Source of the DNA: an uncultured Collinsella sp.
GTDB taxonomy: Bacteria; Actinomycetota; Coriobacteriia; Coriobacteriales; Coriobacteriaceae
NCBI GenBank assembly: GCA_900757705.1
Contig: CAAEOW010000020.1
Location: 1 to 15,403, forward strand
DNA: 15,403 nucleotides
Direction: 5' to 3'
In this document: one piece after another, positions 6,762 through 13,920 of the stretch
Numbering within the stretch: position 1 is the stretch's first letter
How the letters are laid out: each line of letters starts with the position of its first letter
Translations under genes and position numbers: made by a program
Notes under the pieces: model-generated
Databases searched by the model: none
What the model was told of the DNA's origin: nothing
What the model saw: only the letters and a program-made list of their open reading frames with translations

Positions 6762-7988
6762 ATGGATTTTTCTCCGGCGGATCTGTTCCGTTCAACCAAG
6801 ACCGGCTCTCGCAGCAGCCTGGACCGCGTCAACAAGCAACTTTCGGCCTCGCGCGGCACGTTTCGCCAAAAGGTGCATATCGGTGTGCTCGTGGCTACTG
6901 TGGCGCTCGTTGCCTACGGTGCCATCATCATCTGGTCGGCTTCGCAGTTTAAGGCCGATGCCTCGTTCTCACGCCATCTGCTGGGAATTGGCATCGGAGC
7001 GTTGCTGGCGGTGCTGGTCTGGCGTACCGATCTGCGCGGTATTTCCAATTTCTCGACGGCGTTGCTCGTCATCGACCTGATCGTGATCTTTTCGCCCAAG
7101 ATTCCGGGTCTGTCCTATACGGGCGGTCTGGGCATGACGGGCTGGATCAAGATTCCCGGTATCGGCTTGACATTCCAGCCGGTTGAGCTTGCCAAGCTCA
7201 TCACCATCTTCTTTATCGCCACGCTTGGCTCGCAGTATAACGGTCGCATCGATACCGCTCGCGACTACGTCAAGCTCTGCGGCATGCTGTCCATTCCGTT
7301 TTTGGCCGTCGTTGCCATGGGCGACCTGGGCTCGGGCCTGGTCGTGCTGGTTTCGGGCGCCATCGTCATCTGCATGAGCGGTGCACGTCGCGAATGGGTG
7401 CTGTCGACCCTGGCCCTGCTCGTGGGCCTGGTGGCCCTCGTCCTGGCGCTCGATTCGGTCTTTGATTCGCTGCTCGGCCACGATGTGCTCATCAAGCAGT
7501 ATCAGATGAACCGTCTGACGGTCTTTATCGACCCCGATAATGCCGATTCGGACGATGCGTACAATCTGCAGCAGTCGTTGATCGCGGTCGGCTCGGGCGG
7601 TTTCTTTGGTAAGGGCCTGGGGCATGCGACGCAGTCGGCCGGCGGCTTCCTACCCGAGTTCCATACCGACTTCGTCTTCGCCTTCCTGTCCGAGACCTTT
7701 GGCTTCTGCGGCTCCTTTTTGCTGCTGTGCTTGTACGTACTGCTCATCTTTTCGACGATTCGCGTCGCCTTTAAGTGTGAGTCGCTGTTCTTGCGCCTAT
7801 CGTGTGTGGGCATCGTTGGCATGTGGGCGTTCCAGACCTTCGAAAACATCGGCATGTGCATCGGCATGATGCCGATTACCGGTATTCCGCTACCGTTTAT
7901 TAGCTTCGGTTCGTCTTCGATGATGATTCAGCTGCTGACGGTGGGTATCGTACAATCCATATGGCGGCATCGTTCGGGCGCCGCGTAA
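6762..7988 (+). CDS. rodA: SEDS-family peptidoglycan glycosyltransferase RodA
   Basis: RodA polymerises lipid II into glycan strands for cell elongation, working with PBP2. The 408-residue product has a ~45-residue cytoplasmic N-terminal extension rich in Ser and basic residues, followed by about ten hydrophobic segments. SEDS landmarks are visible: GDLGSGLVVL, the loop GSGGFFGKGLGHATQSAGGFLPEFHTDF with its conserved acidic residue (D303, in the region of the family's essential Asp), and the C-terminal signature GIPLPFISFGSSSM. ATG at 6762 is preceded by a full AGGAGG at 6751-6756. Its position straight after mrdA favours RodA over the division paralogue FtsW. Confidence 0.95.
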   Translation: MDFSPADLFRSTKTGSRSSLDRVNKQLSASRGTFRQKVHIGVLVATVALVAYGAIIIWSASQFKADASFSRHLLGIGIGALLAVLVWRTDLRGISNFSTALLVIDLIVIFSPKIPGLSYTGGLGMTGWIKIPGIGLTFQPVELAKLITIFFIATLGSQYNGRIDTARDYVKLCGMLSIPFLAVVAMGDLGSGLVVLVSGAIVICMSGARREWVLSTLALLVGLVALVLALDSVFDSLLGHDVLIKQYQMNRLTVFIDPDNADSDDAYNLQQSLIAVGSGGFFGKGLGHATQSAGGFLPEFHTDFVFAFLSETFGFCGSFLLLCLYVLLIFSTIRVAFKCESLFLRLSCVGIVGMWAFQTFENIGMCIGMMPITGIPLPFISFGSSSMMIQLLTVGIVQSIWRHRSGAA

Positions 7989-8006
7989 CCGCTGGAGGGG
8001 TTTGCT

Positions 8007-8936
8007 ATGAAAATTCCCGTAGATAAGCTGACCCGCGCTTTTAAGATGGGCGCGTCCGTTAAGAAGGATTCCGATACGCCGGTGCGCGTCTCGGTCTATT
8101 TGGATTCGTCCGCCTCGCGCTTTCTGGCCGAGACGGTGCGTGACGCCTTTGTACCGCAGACGACCTCGGGCATTGTGCGCGTCGAGCGTCTGGGGGAGGA
8201 GCGAATTGCTCCAAAGACCGATACCGATGTGGTACTGGTGCTCTCGTGCGGCTCCGACCGCTTGGAGAGTGCCGTGCAGGAGCTCGTGATCGCCGGCGCG
8301 CCCGTGTGCGTGCTTGCCGAGTCTGCTGTGGAGGTGCCGTTTATCGAGGAGTCCACGCCTATGCTCGGCGTGGTAGCGGCAACCGATAAGACGTATCTGC
8401 TCGAGACGCTTGCCCGCTGGATTCTCGATCGCACCGACAAGGAAACGGCTTTTGCGGCGAACTTTGCCTTCATGCGCATCGCGGCGGCCAATCGTATCAT
8501 CACCTCGTGCGCGCTCACCAATATGGCGACCGGTGCGCTGGTGTTTTTGCCGGGCGCCGATTATCCCGTGATGGCGCTGGCGCAGGTGGGCATGCTCTTT
8601 GAGCTCGCTGCCGTCTTTGGACGCGGCATTAAGCCTGAGCGCGGCTACGAGGTCGCGGGCGTGCTTGCCGGCGGTCTTGTGATCCGCGCGTTCACCCGCG
8701 CGCTCGTCAAGCAGACGCCGCATATTGGGTTTGCCGTCAAGGCGCTTACTGCCGCCGCGGGCACCTATGGCATGGGCCGTGCGCTCGTTTCGCTCTACGA
8801 GCGCGATGTCGACTACAGCCGTGCCAACGAGGTGGTCACTGCCACGTTCTCCCGCGTTCGCGATCTGGTGACCACGGTCGCGGGCGCTACCCGTCCTATG
8901 GCGTCCTACGAGGACGCATCCGATCTCGCTGCTTAG
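8007..8936 (+). CDS. DUF697-like membrane protein with a P-loop-less N-terminal domain
   Basis: I do not recognise a named gene. The 309-residue product has two parts. Residues ~25-150 alternate strands and helices (VRVSVYLD, TDVVLVLSCG, GAPVCVLAES, TPMLGVVAA) in a Rossmann or G-domain-like rhythm, but contain no GxxxxGK(S/T) P-loop or NKxD. Residues ~160-270 match the style of DUF697 domains, which are often joined to GTPases: ANRIITS, FLPGADYPVMALAQVGML, then GGLVIRAFTRALVKQTPHIGFAVKALTAAAGTYGMGRA. This half has two or three hydrophobic helices and probably associates with membrane. ATG at 8007 has GGAGGGG at 7994-8000. The gene lies 18 bases after rodA and 10 before the radical-SAM gene, so it is likely in the same transcript. 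A link to wall growth is inferred from position only. Confidence 0.8.
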   Translation: MKIPVDKLTRAFKMGASVKKDSDTPVRVSVYLDSSASRFLAETVRDAFVPQTTSGIVRVERLGEERIAPKTDTDVVLVLSCGSDRLESAVQELVIAGAPVCVLAESAVEVPFIEESTPMLGVVAATDKTYLLETLARWILDRTDKETAFAANFAFMRIAAANRIITSCALTNMATGALVFLPGADYPVMALAQVGMLFELAAVFGRGIKPERGYEVAGVLAGGLVIRAFTRALVKQTPHIGFAVKALTAAAGTYGMGRALVSLYERDVDYSRANEVVTATFSRVRDLVTTVAGATRPMASYEDASDLAA

Positions 8937-8939
8937 GGG
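8934..8939 (+). promoter_or_regulatory. Shine-Dalgarno supporting the TTG start of the radical-SAM gene
   Basis: TAGGGG overlaps the TAG stop of the preceding gene and lies 7 bases before TTG at 8947. No nearer ATG is in frame. Confidence 0.55.
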
Positions 8940-8946
8940 TTTTCCG

Positions 8947-10824
8947 TTGCGCGTTCCGTATCAAGACTGTTTTCATTTAATTGAGCCGCTGCTCGCCAAG
9001 GTCGAAAAGCCGAGTCGCTATATCGATCACGAGTGGGGCACGCTTTCAAAGGCCGATGCCGACTACCGTTGCTGCCTGATCTACCCGGATGTGTACGAGG
9101 TCGGTCTGCCCAACCAGGGTATCGCCATCCTCTACAACATCCTTAACCAGGCCGAGGGCATCTCCTGCGAGCGTGGCTATGTGCCGTGGCCCGATATGGG
9201 TGACGCCATGCGCGAGGCGGGTATTCCGCTGCTGTCGCTCGAGGGTGCCGCCCCCGTCGCTTCGTTTGATATCGTCGGTCTGCACGTGCCGCACGAGATG
9301 GCGGTGACGAACTTCCTTGAGGCACTCGACCTCGCTGGCATTCCGCTGTTAGCGGCCGACCGAGGTGAAGACGACCCCATCATCATCGCCGGCGGCCCCT
9401 CGGTGTACAACCCCGAGCCGTACGCGGCCTTCTTCGATGCCATCCTCATCGGCGAGGGCGAGGAATCGCTGCTCGAGACCTGCCAGCTGCATCGCCGCCT
9501 GCGCGACGAAGGAGTCCCGCGCGCGCAGATTGTTGAGCAGCTTGCATCCATTGCCGGCAACTACGTGCCGTCGCTCTATGAGGTTCGTCACGACGAGCCC
9601 TGCTCGCCGCATGGCTACACCGTGCCGCGCGAGGGCAAGGATGCGCCGACCGTGGTCTACAAACGCGTCGTCGAGGATTTCGGCGCCACGAATCCGCTGT
9701 CGCAGTCGTGCGTGCCCTATGCGCAGCTGGTTCACGACCGCCTGTCTATCGAGATTCTGCGCGGCTGCGCTCGCGGCTGTCGTTTTTGCCAGGCCGGCAT
9801 GACGTATCGCCCGGTGCGTGAGCGTTCGGCCGACCAGATCGTCTCGTCGGTGATCCAGGGCCTGGAAAAGACCGGCTATGACGAGGTGTCGCTGACCTCG
9901 CTCTCCACGACCGACCACTCCTGCATTCGTGACGTGCTCGGCAGGCTCAACCGTCGCCTGGAGGATACGGGTATTCGCGTGTCTATTCCGTCGCAGCGCT
10001 TGGATTCGTTTGGCGTGGATATGGCCGAGTCGGTCGCCGGCGAAAAGAAGGGCGGCCTGACGTTCGCGCCCGAGGCCGGCAGCCAGCGCATGCGCGACAT
10101 CATTAACAAGAACGTGACCGAGGAGGACCTGGACCGTGCGGCCAAGGCGGCCTTCGAGGCCGGCTGGAACCGCATGAAGCTCTACTTTATGATGGGCCTT
10201 CCCGGCGAGCGCGACGAGGACATCGTGGCCATCGCCAATCTGGCCGATCACGTGCTGGAGCTTGGTCGTTCCGTGGTGCCCAAGGCTCGTCGCGGCTCGA
10301 TCTCGGTGTCCATCTCGGTTTCGGTCTTTATCCCCAAGGCTGCCACGCCGTTCCAGTGGTGCCCGCAGCTCGACTACGACGACGTCAAGCGTCGCCAGAA
10401 GTTGCTTATCACGAGCGTTCGCAACCGTGCCGTCCGCGTGCATTACCACGATGCTGAGACTTCGCTCATCGAGGCCGCGCTGTCCCGCGCCGGTCGTGAC
10501 ATGACGCCCGTCATCATCGATGCTTGGCGCGCGGGCTCTCGCTTTGACGCCTGGGTAGAGCATTTCTCGCTCGATAACTGGAAGGAGGCTGCTGCCAAAA
10601 ACGGCATCGACCTCAATGAGCTCGTGCACCTGCCCTACGAGTTGGACTGGCGCCTGCCGTGGGAGCACGTGAGCCCCGGCTGCACGCGCGGCTTCCTCGA
10701 GCGCGAGTACCGTCGCTCGCTTGAGGGCGTCACGACTCCCGACTGCACCCGCACGTCGTGCACCGGCTGCGGGATCTGCCCCACGCTCCACGCCAAGAAT
10801 GTATTGATGGGTGATCGCGCATGA
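8947..10824 (+). CDS. B12-domain-like radical SAM protein (TIGR03960 type)
   Basis: The 625-residue protein begins with the family-typical YPDVYEVGLPNQGIAILYNILN segment (about 46-70) and a Rossmann-like, B12-binding-type region to about 190. The radical SAM core follows, with the [4Fe-4S] cysteines C274, C278 and C281 in GCARGCRFCQAG. Later hallmarks include LTFAPEAGSQRMRDIINKN and KLYFMMGLPGE. The C-terminus carries a second cluster, C600, C605, C608 and C611, a possible additional iron-sulfur or zinc site. The substrate of this family is unestablished to my knowledge. The stop codon overlaps the start of the next gene by four bases (ATGA), implying translational coupling with its usual TIGR03936 partner. 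The start is TTG at 8947. Confidence 0.9.
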   Translation: MRVPYQDCFHLIEPLLAKVEKPSRYIDHEWGTLSKADADYRCCLIYPDVYEVGLPNQGIAILYNILNQAEGISCERGYVPWPDMGDAMREAGIPLLSLEGAAPVASFDIVGLHVPHEMAVTNFLEALDLAGIPLLAADRGEDDPIIIAGGPSVYNPEPYAAFFDAILIGEGEESLLETCQLHRRLRDEGVPRAQIVEQLASIAGNYVPSLYEVRHDEPCSPHGYTVPREGKDAPTVVYKRVVEDFGATNPLSQSCVPYAQLVHDRLSIEILRGCARGCRFCQAGMTYRPVRERSADQIVSSVIQGLEKTGYDEVSLTSLSTTDHSCIRDVLGRLNRRLEDTGIRVSIPSQRLDSFGVDMAESVAGEKKGGLTFAPEAGSQRMRDIINKNVTEEDLDRAAKAAFEAGWNRMKLYFMMGLPGERDEDIVAIANLADHVLELGRSVVPKARRGSISVSISVSVFIPKAATPFQWCPQLDYDDVKRRQKLLITSVRNRAVRVHYHDAETSLIEAALSRAGRDMTPVIIDAWRAGSRFDAWVEHFSLDNWKEAAAKNGIDLNELVHLPYELDWRLPWEHVSPGCTRGFLEREYRRSLEGVTTPDCTRTSCTGCGICPTLHAKNVLMGDRA

Positions 10825-11633
10825 GTGAGCGCCTGACCGACAACCCCACACTCTTTAGGCTTCGTGTTCGCTATGGCAAGCGCGATCGCCTTAAGTACCT
10901 GGGCCATCTCGAAGTAATCCATACCATTGAGCGCATCGTGCGCCGTGCGGGGCTTCCCTATGCCGTCACGCAGGGCTTCTCTCCGCACATGCGCGTGGGC
11001 TTCTCTTCGGCGCTACCGGTGGGTACGTCGTCGACTTGCGAGTGGTATGACCTGTTTATGACCGAGTTCGTGGCGCTCGACGAGGCGTTTGGGCGCCTGG
11101 TTGCGGCGTCTCCGGTCGATCTGGCACCCATCGAGGCGGCGTACATCGACGTGCATACGCCGGCGTTGACGGCTCAGCTTACGCGTCTGTCGTATCGCAT
11201 CGACCTGCACTTGGATCCCGAGGCGCCCGTAAGCGCCGACGAGGTGCGTCGTGCGATCGACACGCTGCGCGCGGGCCATGGCATCGACTACGCGCGCGGC
11301 AAAAAGAGCAAGCGCTTAGATTTGGATCACACGCTCGTGGGCTATGAGCTCACGGCGGGGGAGCGCCCGGACCATTTGGTGCTCATGCTCGACACCCATG
11401 CCGATAACGAGGGCTCCATGCGTCCGGAAATTTTGCTTTCCGCTGCTGATGTTTTGTTGCAGGGCTTGACCCCGGGCGTGGATGCACCTATTGTTTCCAC
11501 CGGTATGCAAGACCTCGTGACCATCTGCTCCTACGATGTCGAGCGTCAGAATCAAGCATGCGAGGACGACGAGGGCCGACTCGTCAGCCCCATACCTGTG
11601 CGAACTTGTGGATTTGCTCCACATACTCGTTGA
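10821..11633 (+). CDS. Radical SAM-linked DUF2344 protein (TIGR03936 type)
   Basis: The 270-residue product begins RLRVRYGKRDRLKYLGHLEVIHTIERIVRRAGLP and continues with QGFSPHMRVGFSSALPVGTSS, the recognisable core of the TIGR03936/DUF2344 family. This family is fused to or encoded next to TIGR03960 radical SAM proteins and presumably serves the same reaction. The ATG overlaps the upstream stop by four bases. The last ~60 residues are less conserved-looking. The final codons CGT TGA also form part of the -35 box of the next promoter. In several Firmicutes the following gene is RNase E/G; here it is absent and rplU follows directly. Biochemical role unknown. Confidence 0.88.
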   Translation: MSERLTDNPTLFRLRVRYGKRDRLKYLGHLEVIHTIERIVRRAGLPYAVTQGFSPHMRVGFSSALPVGTSSTCEWYDLFMTEFVALDEAFGRLVAASPVDLAPIEAAYIDVHTPALTAQLTRLSYRIDLHLDPEAPVSADEVRRAIDTLRAGHGIDYARGKKSKRLDLDHTLVGYELTAGERPDHLVLMLDTHADNEGSMRPEILLSAADVLLQGLTPGVDAPIVSTGMQDLVTICSYDVERQNQACEDDEGRLVSPIPVRTCGFAPHTR

Positions 11634-11658
11634 CGGGGGTATTTTCGCCTGCTACTAT
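11630..11658 (+). promoter_or_regulatory. Strong sigma-70-type promoter for rplU-rpmA
   Basis: TTGACG (-35, 11630-11635) and TACTAT (-10, 11653-11658) are separated by exactly 17 bases, and TG at 11650-11651 makes an extended -10. The -35 overlaps the TGA stop of the preceding gene. The predicted start is near 11665, giving a leader of about 36 bases before the rplU ATG, with GAAGGG at 11686-11691 as ribosome-binding site. High expression would suit a ribosomal-protein operon. Confidence 0.8.
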
Positions 11659-11700
11659 ATTCGGCTGTTGCACTAACTGATGCATGAAGGGCAAGTAAAC

Positions 11701-12075
11701 ATGTACGCAATCGTTAACACGGGCGGCAAGCAGTACAAGGTCGCCACCGACGATGTCATCACCGTCGAGAAGATCGAGGGCAATGAGGGCGACAAGGTCA
11801 CCCTGCCGGTCATCTTCCTCAACGATGGTAAGAAGATCGTCACCGATCCCGACAAGCTGGCTAAGGCCAAGGTTACCGCTCAGATCATTGAGCAGTTCAA
11901 GGGCGAGAAGCAGCTGGTCTTCAAGTTCCACAAGCGCAAGCGCTATCGTCGTCTGAAGGGTCACCGTCAGCAGCTCACCAAGCTGAAGATCGTGAAGGTC
12001 CAGGCTACGTCCCGCGCCAAGAAGGCTGTCAAGGCAGAGGCCGAGGCTGTTGCCGAGGCTCCCGTCGCCGAGTAG
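11701..12075 (+). CDS. rplU: Large-subunit ribosomal protein bL21
   Basis: L21 binds 23S rRNA in the large ribosomal subunit. The N-terminus MYAIVNTGGKQYKV is diagnostic, as is the basic RNA-binding segment KFHKRKRYRRLKGHRQQLTKLKI at about 77-99. The core is complete at ~103 residues, the usual bacterial size; an extra ~20-residue tail rich in Ala, Glu and Lys (ending EAVAEAPVAE) is added. I chose ATG at 11701 because GAAGGG lies 9 bases upstream and the family begins there; an in-frame ATG at 11680 would add seven unrelated residues. It follows its own promoter and precedes rpmA by 33 bases, the standard pair. Confidence 0.98.
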   Translation: MYAIVNTGGKQYKVATDDVITVEKIEGNEGDKVTLPVIFLNDGKKIVTDPDKLAKAKVTAQIIEQFKGEKQLVFKFHKRKRYRRLKGHRQQLTKLKIVKVQATSRAKKAVKAEAEAVAEAPVAE

Positions 12076-12108
12076 ATTACACTCGTAACGAAAGAGTAGG
12101 TATACACA

Positions 12109-12366
12109 ATGGCACACAAAAAAGGACTCGGTTCCTCCCGTAATGGCCGTGACTCCCGCGGTCAGCGCCTTGGCACGAAGCGCTATGCCGGCCAGACGGT
12201 AACCACGGGCACGATTCTCGTCCGTCAGCACGGCACTCACATCCACCCGGGTGAGAACGTTGGTCGTGGCAAGGACGACACGCTGTTCGCGCTGGTCGAC
12301 GGTACCGTTGAGTTCCACAAGGGTATCAAGCACAGGGTCAGCGTACGCCCGCTCGCGAACGCGTAA
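12109..12366 (+). CDS. rpmA: Large-subunit ribosomal protein bL27
   Basis: L27 reaches the peptidyl-transferase centre with its N-terminal tail. The 85-residue sequence starts MAHKKGLGSSRNGRDS and continues RLGTKRYAGQ, all standard for the family, with HPGENVGRGKDDTLFAL further on. It lacks the short N-terminal extension that Firmicutes and some relatives remove with the Prp protease, and no prp (ysxB) gene lies between rplU and rpmA, which is mutually consistent. The ribosome-binding site is modest (AAAGAGTAGG, 12091-12100). The gene is followed by an intrinsic terminator. Confidence 0.98.
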   Translation: MAHKKGLGSSRNGRDSRGQRLGTKRYAGQTVTTGTILVRQHGTHIHPGENVGRGKDDTLFALVDGTVEFHKGIKHRVSVRPLANA

Positions 12367-12391
12367 TTCACCCTTCATAGAGCACATATGT

Positions 12392-12434
12392 GGGAGGCAC
12401 TTGAGTTTTAGAATTCAAGGGTCTCCCTCTTTTT
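12392..12434 (+). terminator. Intrinsic terminator after rpmA
   Basis: The left arm begins GGGAGGCACTTGA at 12392 and pairs with TCAAGGGTCTCCC ending at 12427. The stem is about 16 bp with one A-G mismatch and two G-U pairs, closing on the loop TTAG at 12408-12411. The tail TCTTTTT (12428-12434) follows at once. It should end most rplU-rpmA transcripts. Only two bases separate the tail from the obgE Shine-Dalgarno, so obgE must depend on read-through or on a promoter further upstream. Confidence 0.85.
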
Positions 12435-12436
12435 GT

Positions 12437-12442
12437 AGGAGG
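12437..12442 (+). promoter_or_regulatory. Shine-Dalgarno supporting the TTG start of obgE
   Basis: A full AGGAGG lies 8 bases before TTG at 12451, giving a protein that begins MSQFTDISRINVCGGDGGAG, the expected Obg N-terminus. Confidence 0.8.
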
Positions 12443-12450
12443 CGATTCTG

Positions 12451-13917
12451 TTGTCACAGTTCACCGATATCAGCCGCATTAACGTGTGCGGCGGCGACGG
12501 CGGAGCCGGATGCATGTCGTTTAGGCGCGAGGCATTTGTCCCCAAGGGCGGCCCCGATGGCGGCGACGGCGGTCGTGGCGGCAATGTCGTCATCCAGGCC
12601 GATGCTCAGCTGTCTTCGCTGATCGATTACCGCTTTAAGCATCACTTCCGCGCCGAGCGCGGCACGCACGGCCAGGGCGCTCGTCGCAATGGCAAGAGCG
12701 GCGAGGACCTGATCCTGAAGGTTCCCATGGGCACCGTGGTGCGCGAGCTCGATCCCGAGACGCAGACCCCGATGTTCGAGATTGCCGACCTGGTGCACGA
12801 CGGCGAGCGCGTTGTCGTGGCGCCCGGTGGCGCCGGCGGTCTGGGCAATACCCACTTTGTGACGTCGGTGCGTCGCGCGCCCGCGTTCGCTCAGCTGGGC
12901 GAACCGGCCGAGGAGCACTGGATTGAGCTTGAGATGAAGCTAATGGCCGATGCCGCACTCGTGGGCTTCCCCTCAGTGGGCAAGTCTTCGCTCATCGCGC
13001 GCATGAGTGCCGCCCGTCCCAAGATCGCCGACTATCCGTTTACCACGCTCGTGCCGAACCTCGGCATGGTGCGTGCCGGTGAGTATTCTTATGTCGTTGC
13101 CGACGTTCCTGGTTTGATCGAGGGCGCGAGCGAGGGCAAGGGCCTAGGCCACCAGTTCCTGCGCCACATTGAGCGTACGGCCCTGATCATGCATGTCGTC
13201 GACATGACGGGCGGTTTTGAGGATCGCGACCCGGTTGAGGATTACCGCATCATCAACCGTGAGCTCGAGCAGTATGGCGTAGAGCTCTCGGAGCGCCCGC
13301 AAATCGTTGTCGCCAACAAGTGCGATGCGCCGGGCACGGCCGGCAAGATTGCCGACCTCAAGCGCGCCGCGCTCGACGATGGACATATGTTCTTTGCCGT
13401 GTCCGCCGTGACGGGCGCCGGTCTCAATACGCTGATGCTTGCCGTGGGCGAGCAGGTGGCTAAGCTTCGCGCCGAGCTGGCGGTTTCCGATGAGCCGGTC
13501 GATCTTCGCGACGAGGAGTGGGAGCGCCGCCGTCTGCAGCGCGAGAAGCGGTTCCGCATTGTCCAGGAGGAGCCCGGTGCCTTCCGTGTGGTTGGTCGTG
13601 CCATCGAGCGCATGGTCATCCAGACCGATTGGGAAAACGAGGAAGCCGTCATTTACCTGCAGCATAAGTTTGCGCGTATGGGTGTTGACGACGCGCTCGA
13701 GAAGGCCGGTTGCCGTGCGGGCGACGAGGTCCGCATTTGCCAGCGTGCCTTTGACTTTGAGGGCGCTGAGGACTTCTCGGAGTACGAGGAGCTCGAAGGC
13801 GCTGGCGAGGACGTTGCCGTTGAGGCCATTGACGTGGCCGATGCTGCGGATGAGGGCGTCGAGGTTGTCGATGCGGCGGATGCCGCGGACGATGCCGTGA
13901 CCTCGGAGGGCGAGTAG
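12451..13917 (+). CDS. obgE: Obg-family GTPase, ribosome assembly and stress factor
   Basis: Obg is a GTPase that acts in 50S subunit maturation and the stringent response. All three domains are present in the 488-residue product. The glycine-rich Obg fold spans 1 to about 158 (CGGDGGAGCMSFRREAFVPKGGPDGG region). The G domain has G1 GFPSVGKSS at 172-180, a YPFTTLVPNLG switch, G3 DVPGLIEGASEGKGLG, G4 NKCD at 289-292 and G5 SAVTG. The C-terminal OCT domain surrounds FRVVGRAIERMV. The last ~55 residues are an acidic tail of repeated Asp-Ala-Ala and Glu-Val units, as many Obg proteins have. Translation starts at TTG. nadD begins 3 bases after the stop. Transcription probably depends on read-through of the terminator immediately upstream. 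Confidence 0.97.
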   Translation: MSQFTDISRINVCGGDGGAGCMSFRREAFVPKGGPDGGDGGRGGNVVIQADAQLSSLIDYRFKHHFRAERGTHGQGARRNGKSGEDLILKVPMGTVVRELDPETQTPMFEIADLVHDGERVVVAPGGAGGLGNTHFVTSVRRAPAFAQLGEPAEEHWIELEMKLMADAALVGFPSVGKSSLIARMSAARPKIADYPFTTLVPNLGMVRAGEYSYVVADVPGLIEGASEGKGLGHQFLRHIERTALIMHVVDMTGGFEDRDPVEDYRIINRELEQYGVELSERPQIVVANKCDAPGTAGKIADLKRAALDDGHMFFAVSAVTGAGLNTLMLAVGEQVAKLRAELAVSDEPVDLRDEEWERRRLQREKRFRIVQEEPGAFRVVGRAIERMVIQTDWENEEAVIYLQHKFARMGVDDALEKAGCRAGDEVRICQRAFDFEGAEDFSEYEELEGAGEDVAVEAIDVADAADEGVEVVDAADAADDAVTSEGE

Positions 13918-13920
13918 GCC

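Noticed and set aside
9349..10851. 500-codon open frame on the minus strand
   Set aside because: It is antisense to the well-supported radical-SAM gene. Its translation is low-complexity, rich in Arg, His, Gly and Ala, with no domain I recognise; it arises from the GC-rich codon bias.
11680..11700. Upstream in-frame ATG for rplU
   Set aside because: It would add seven non-homologous residues and lacks a Shine-Dalgarno, while ATG 11701 has one and matches the family N-terminus.
11659..11700. Structured L21 autoregulatory leader
   Set aside because: The predicted leader is only about 36 bases and shows no stem longer than 4 bp.
12101..12106. TATACA as a -10 element for rpmA
   Set aside because: It lies two bases before the ATG, too close for a normal leader, and no -35 matches.
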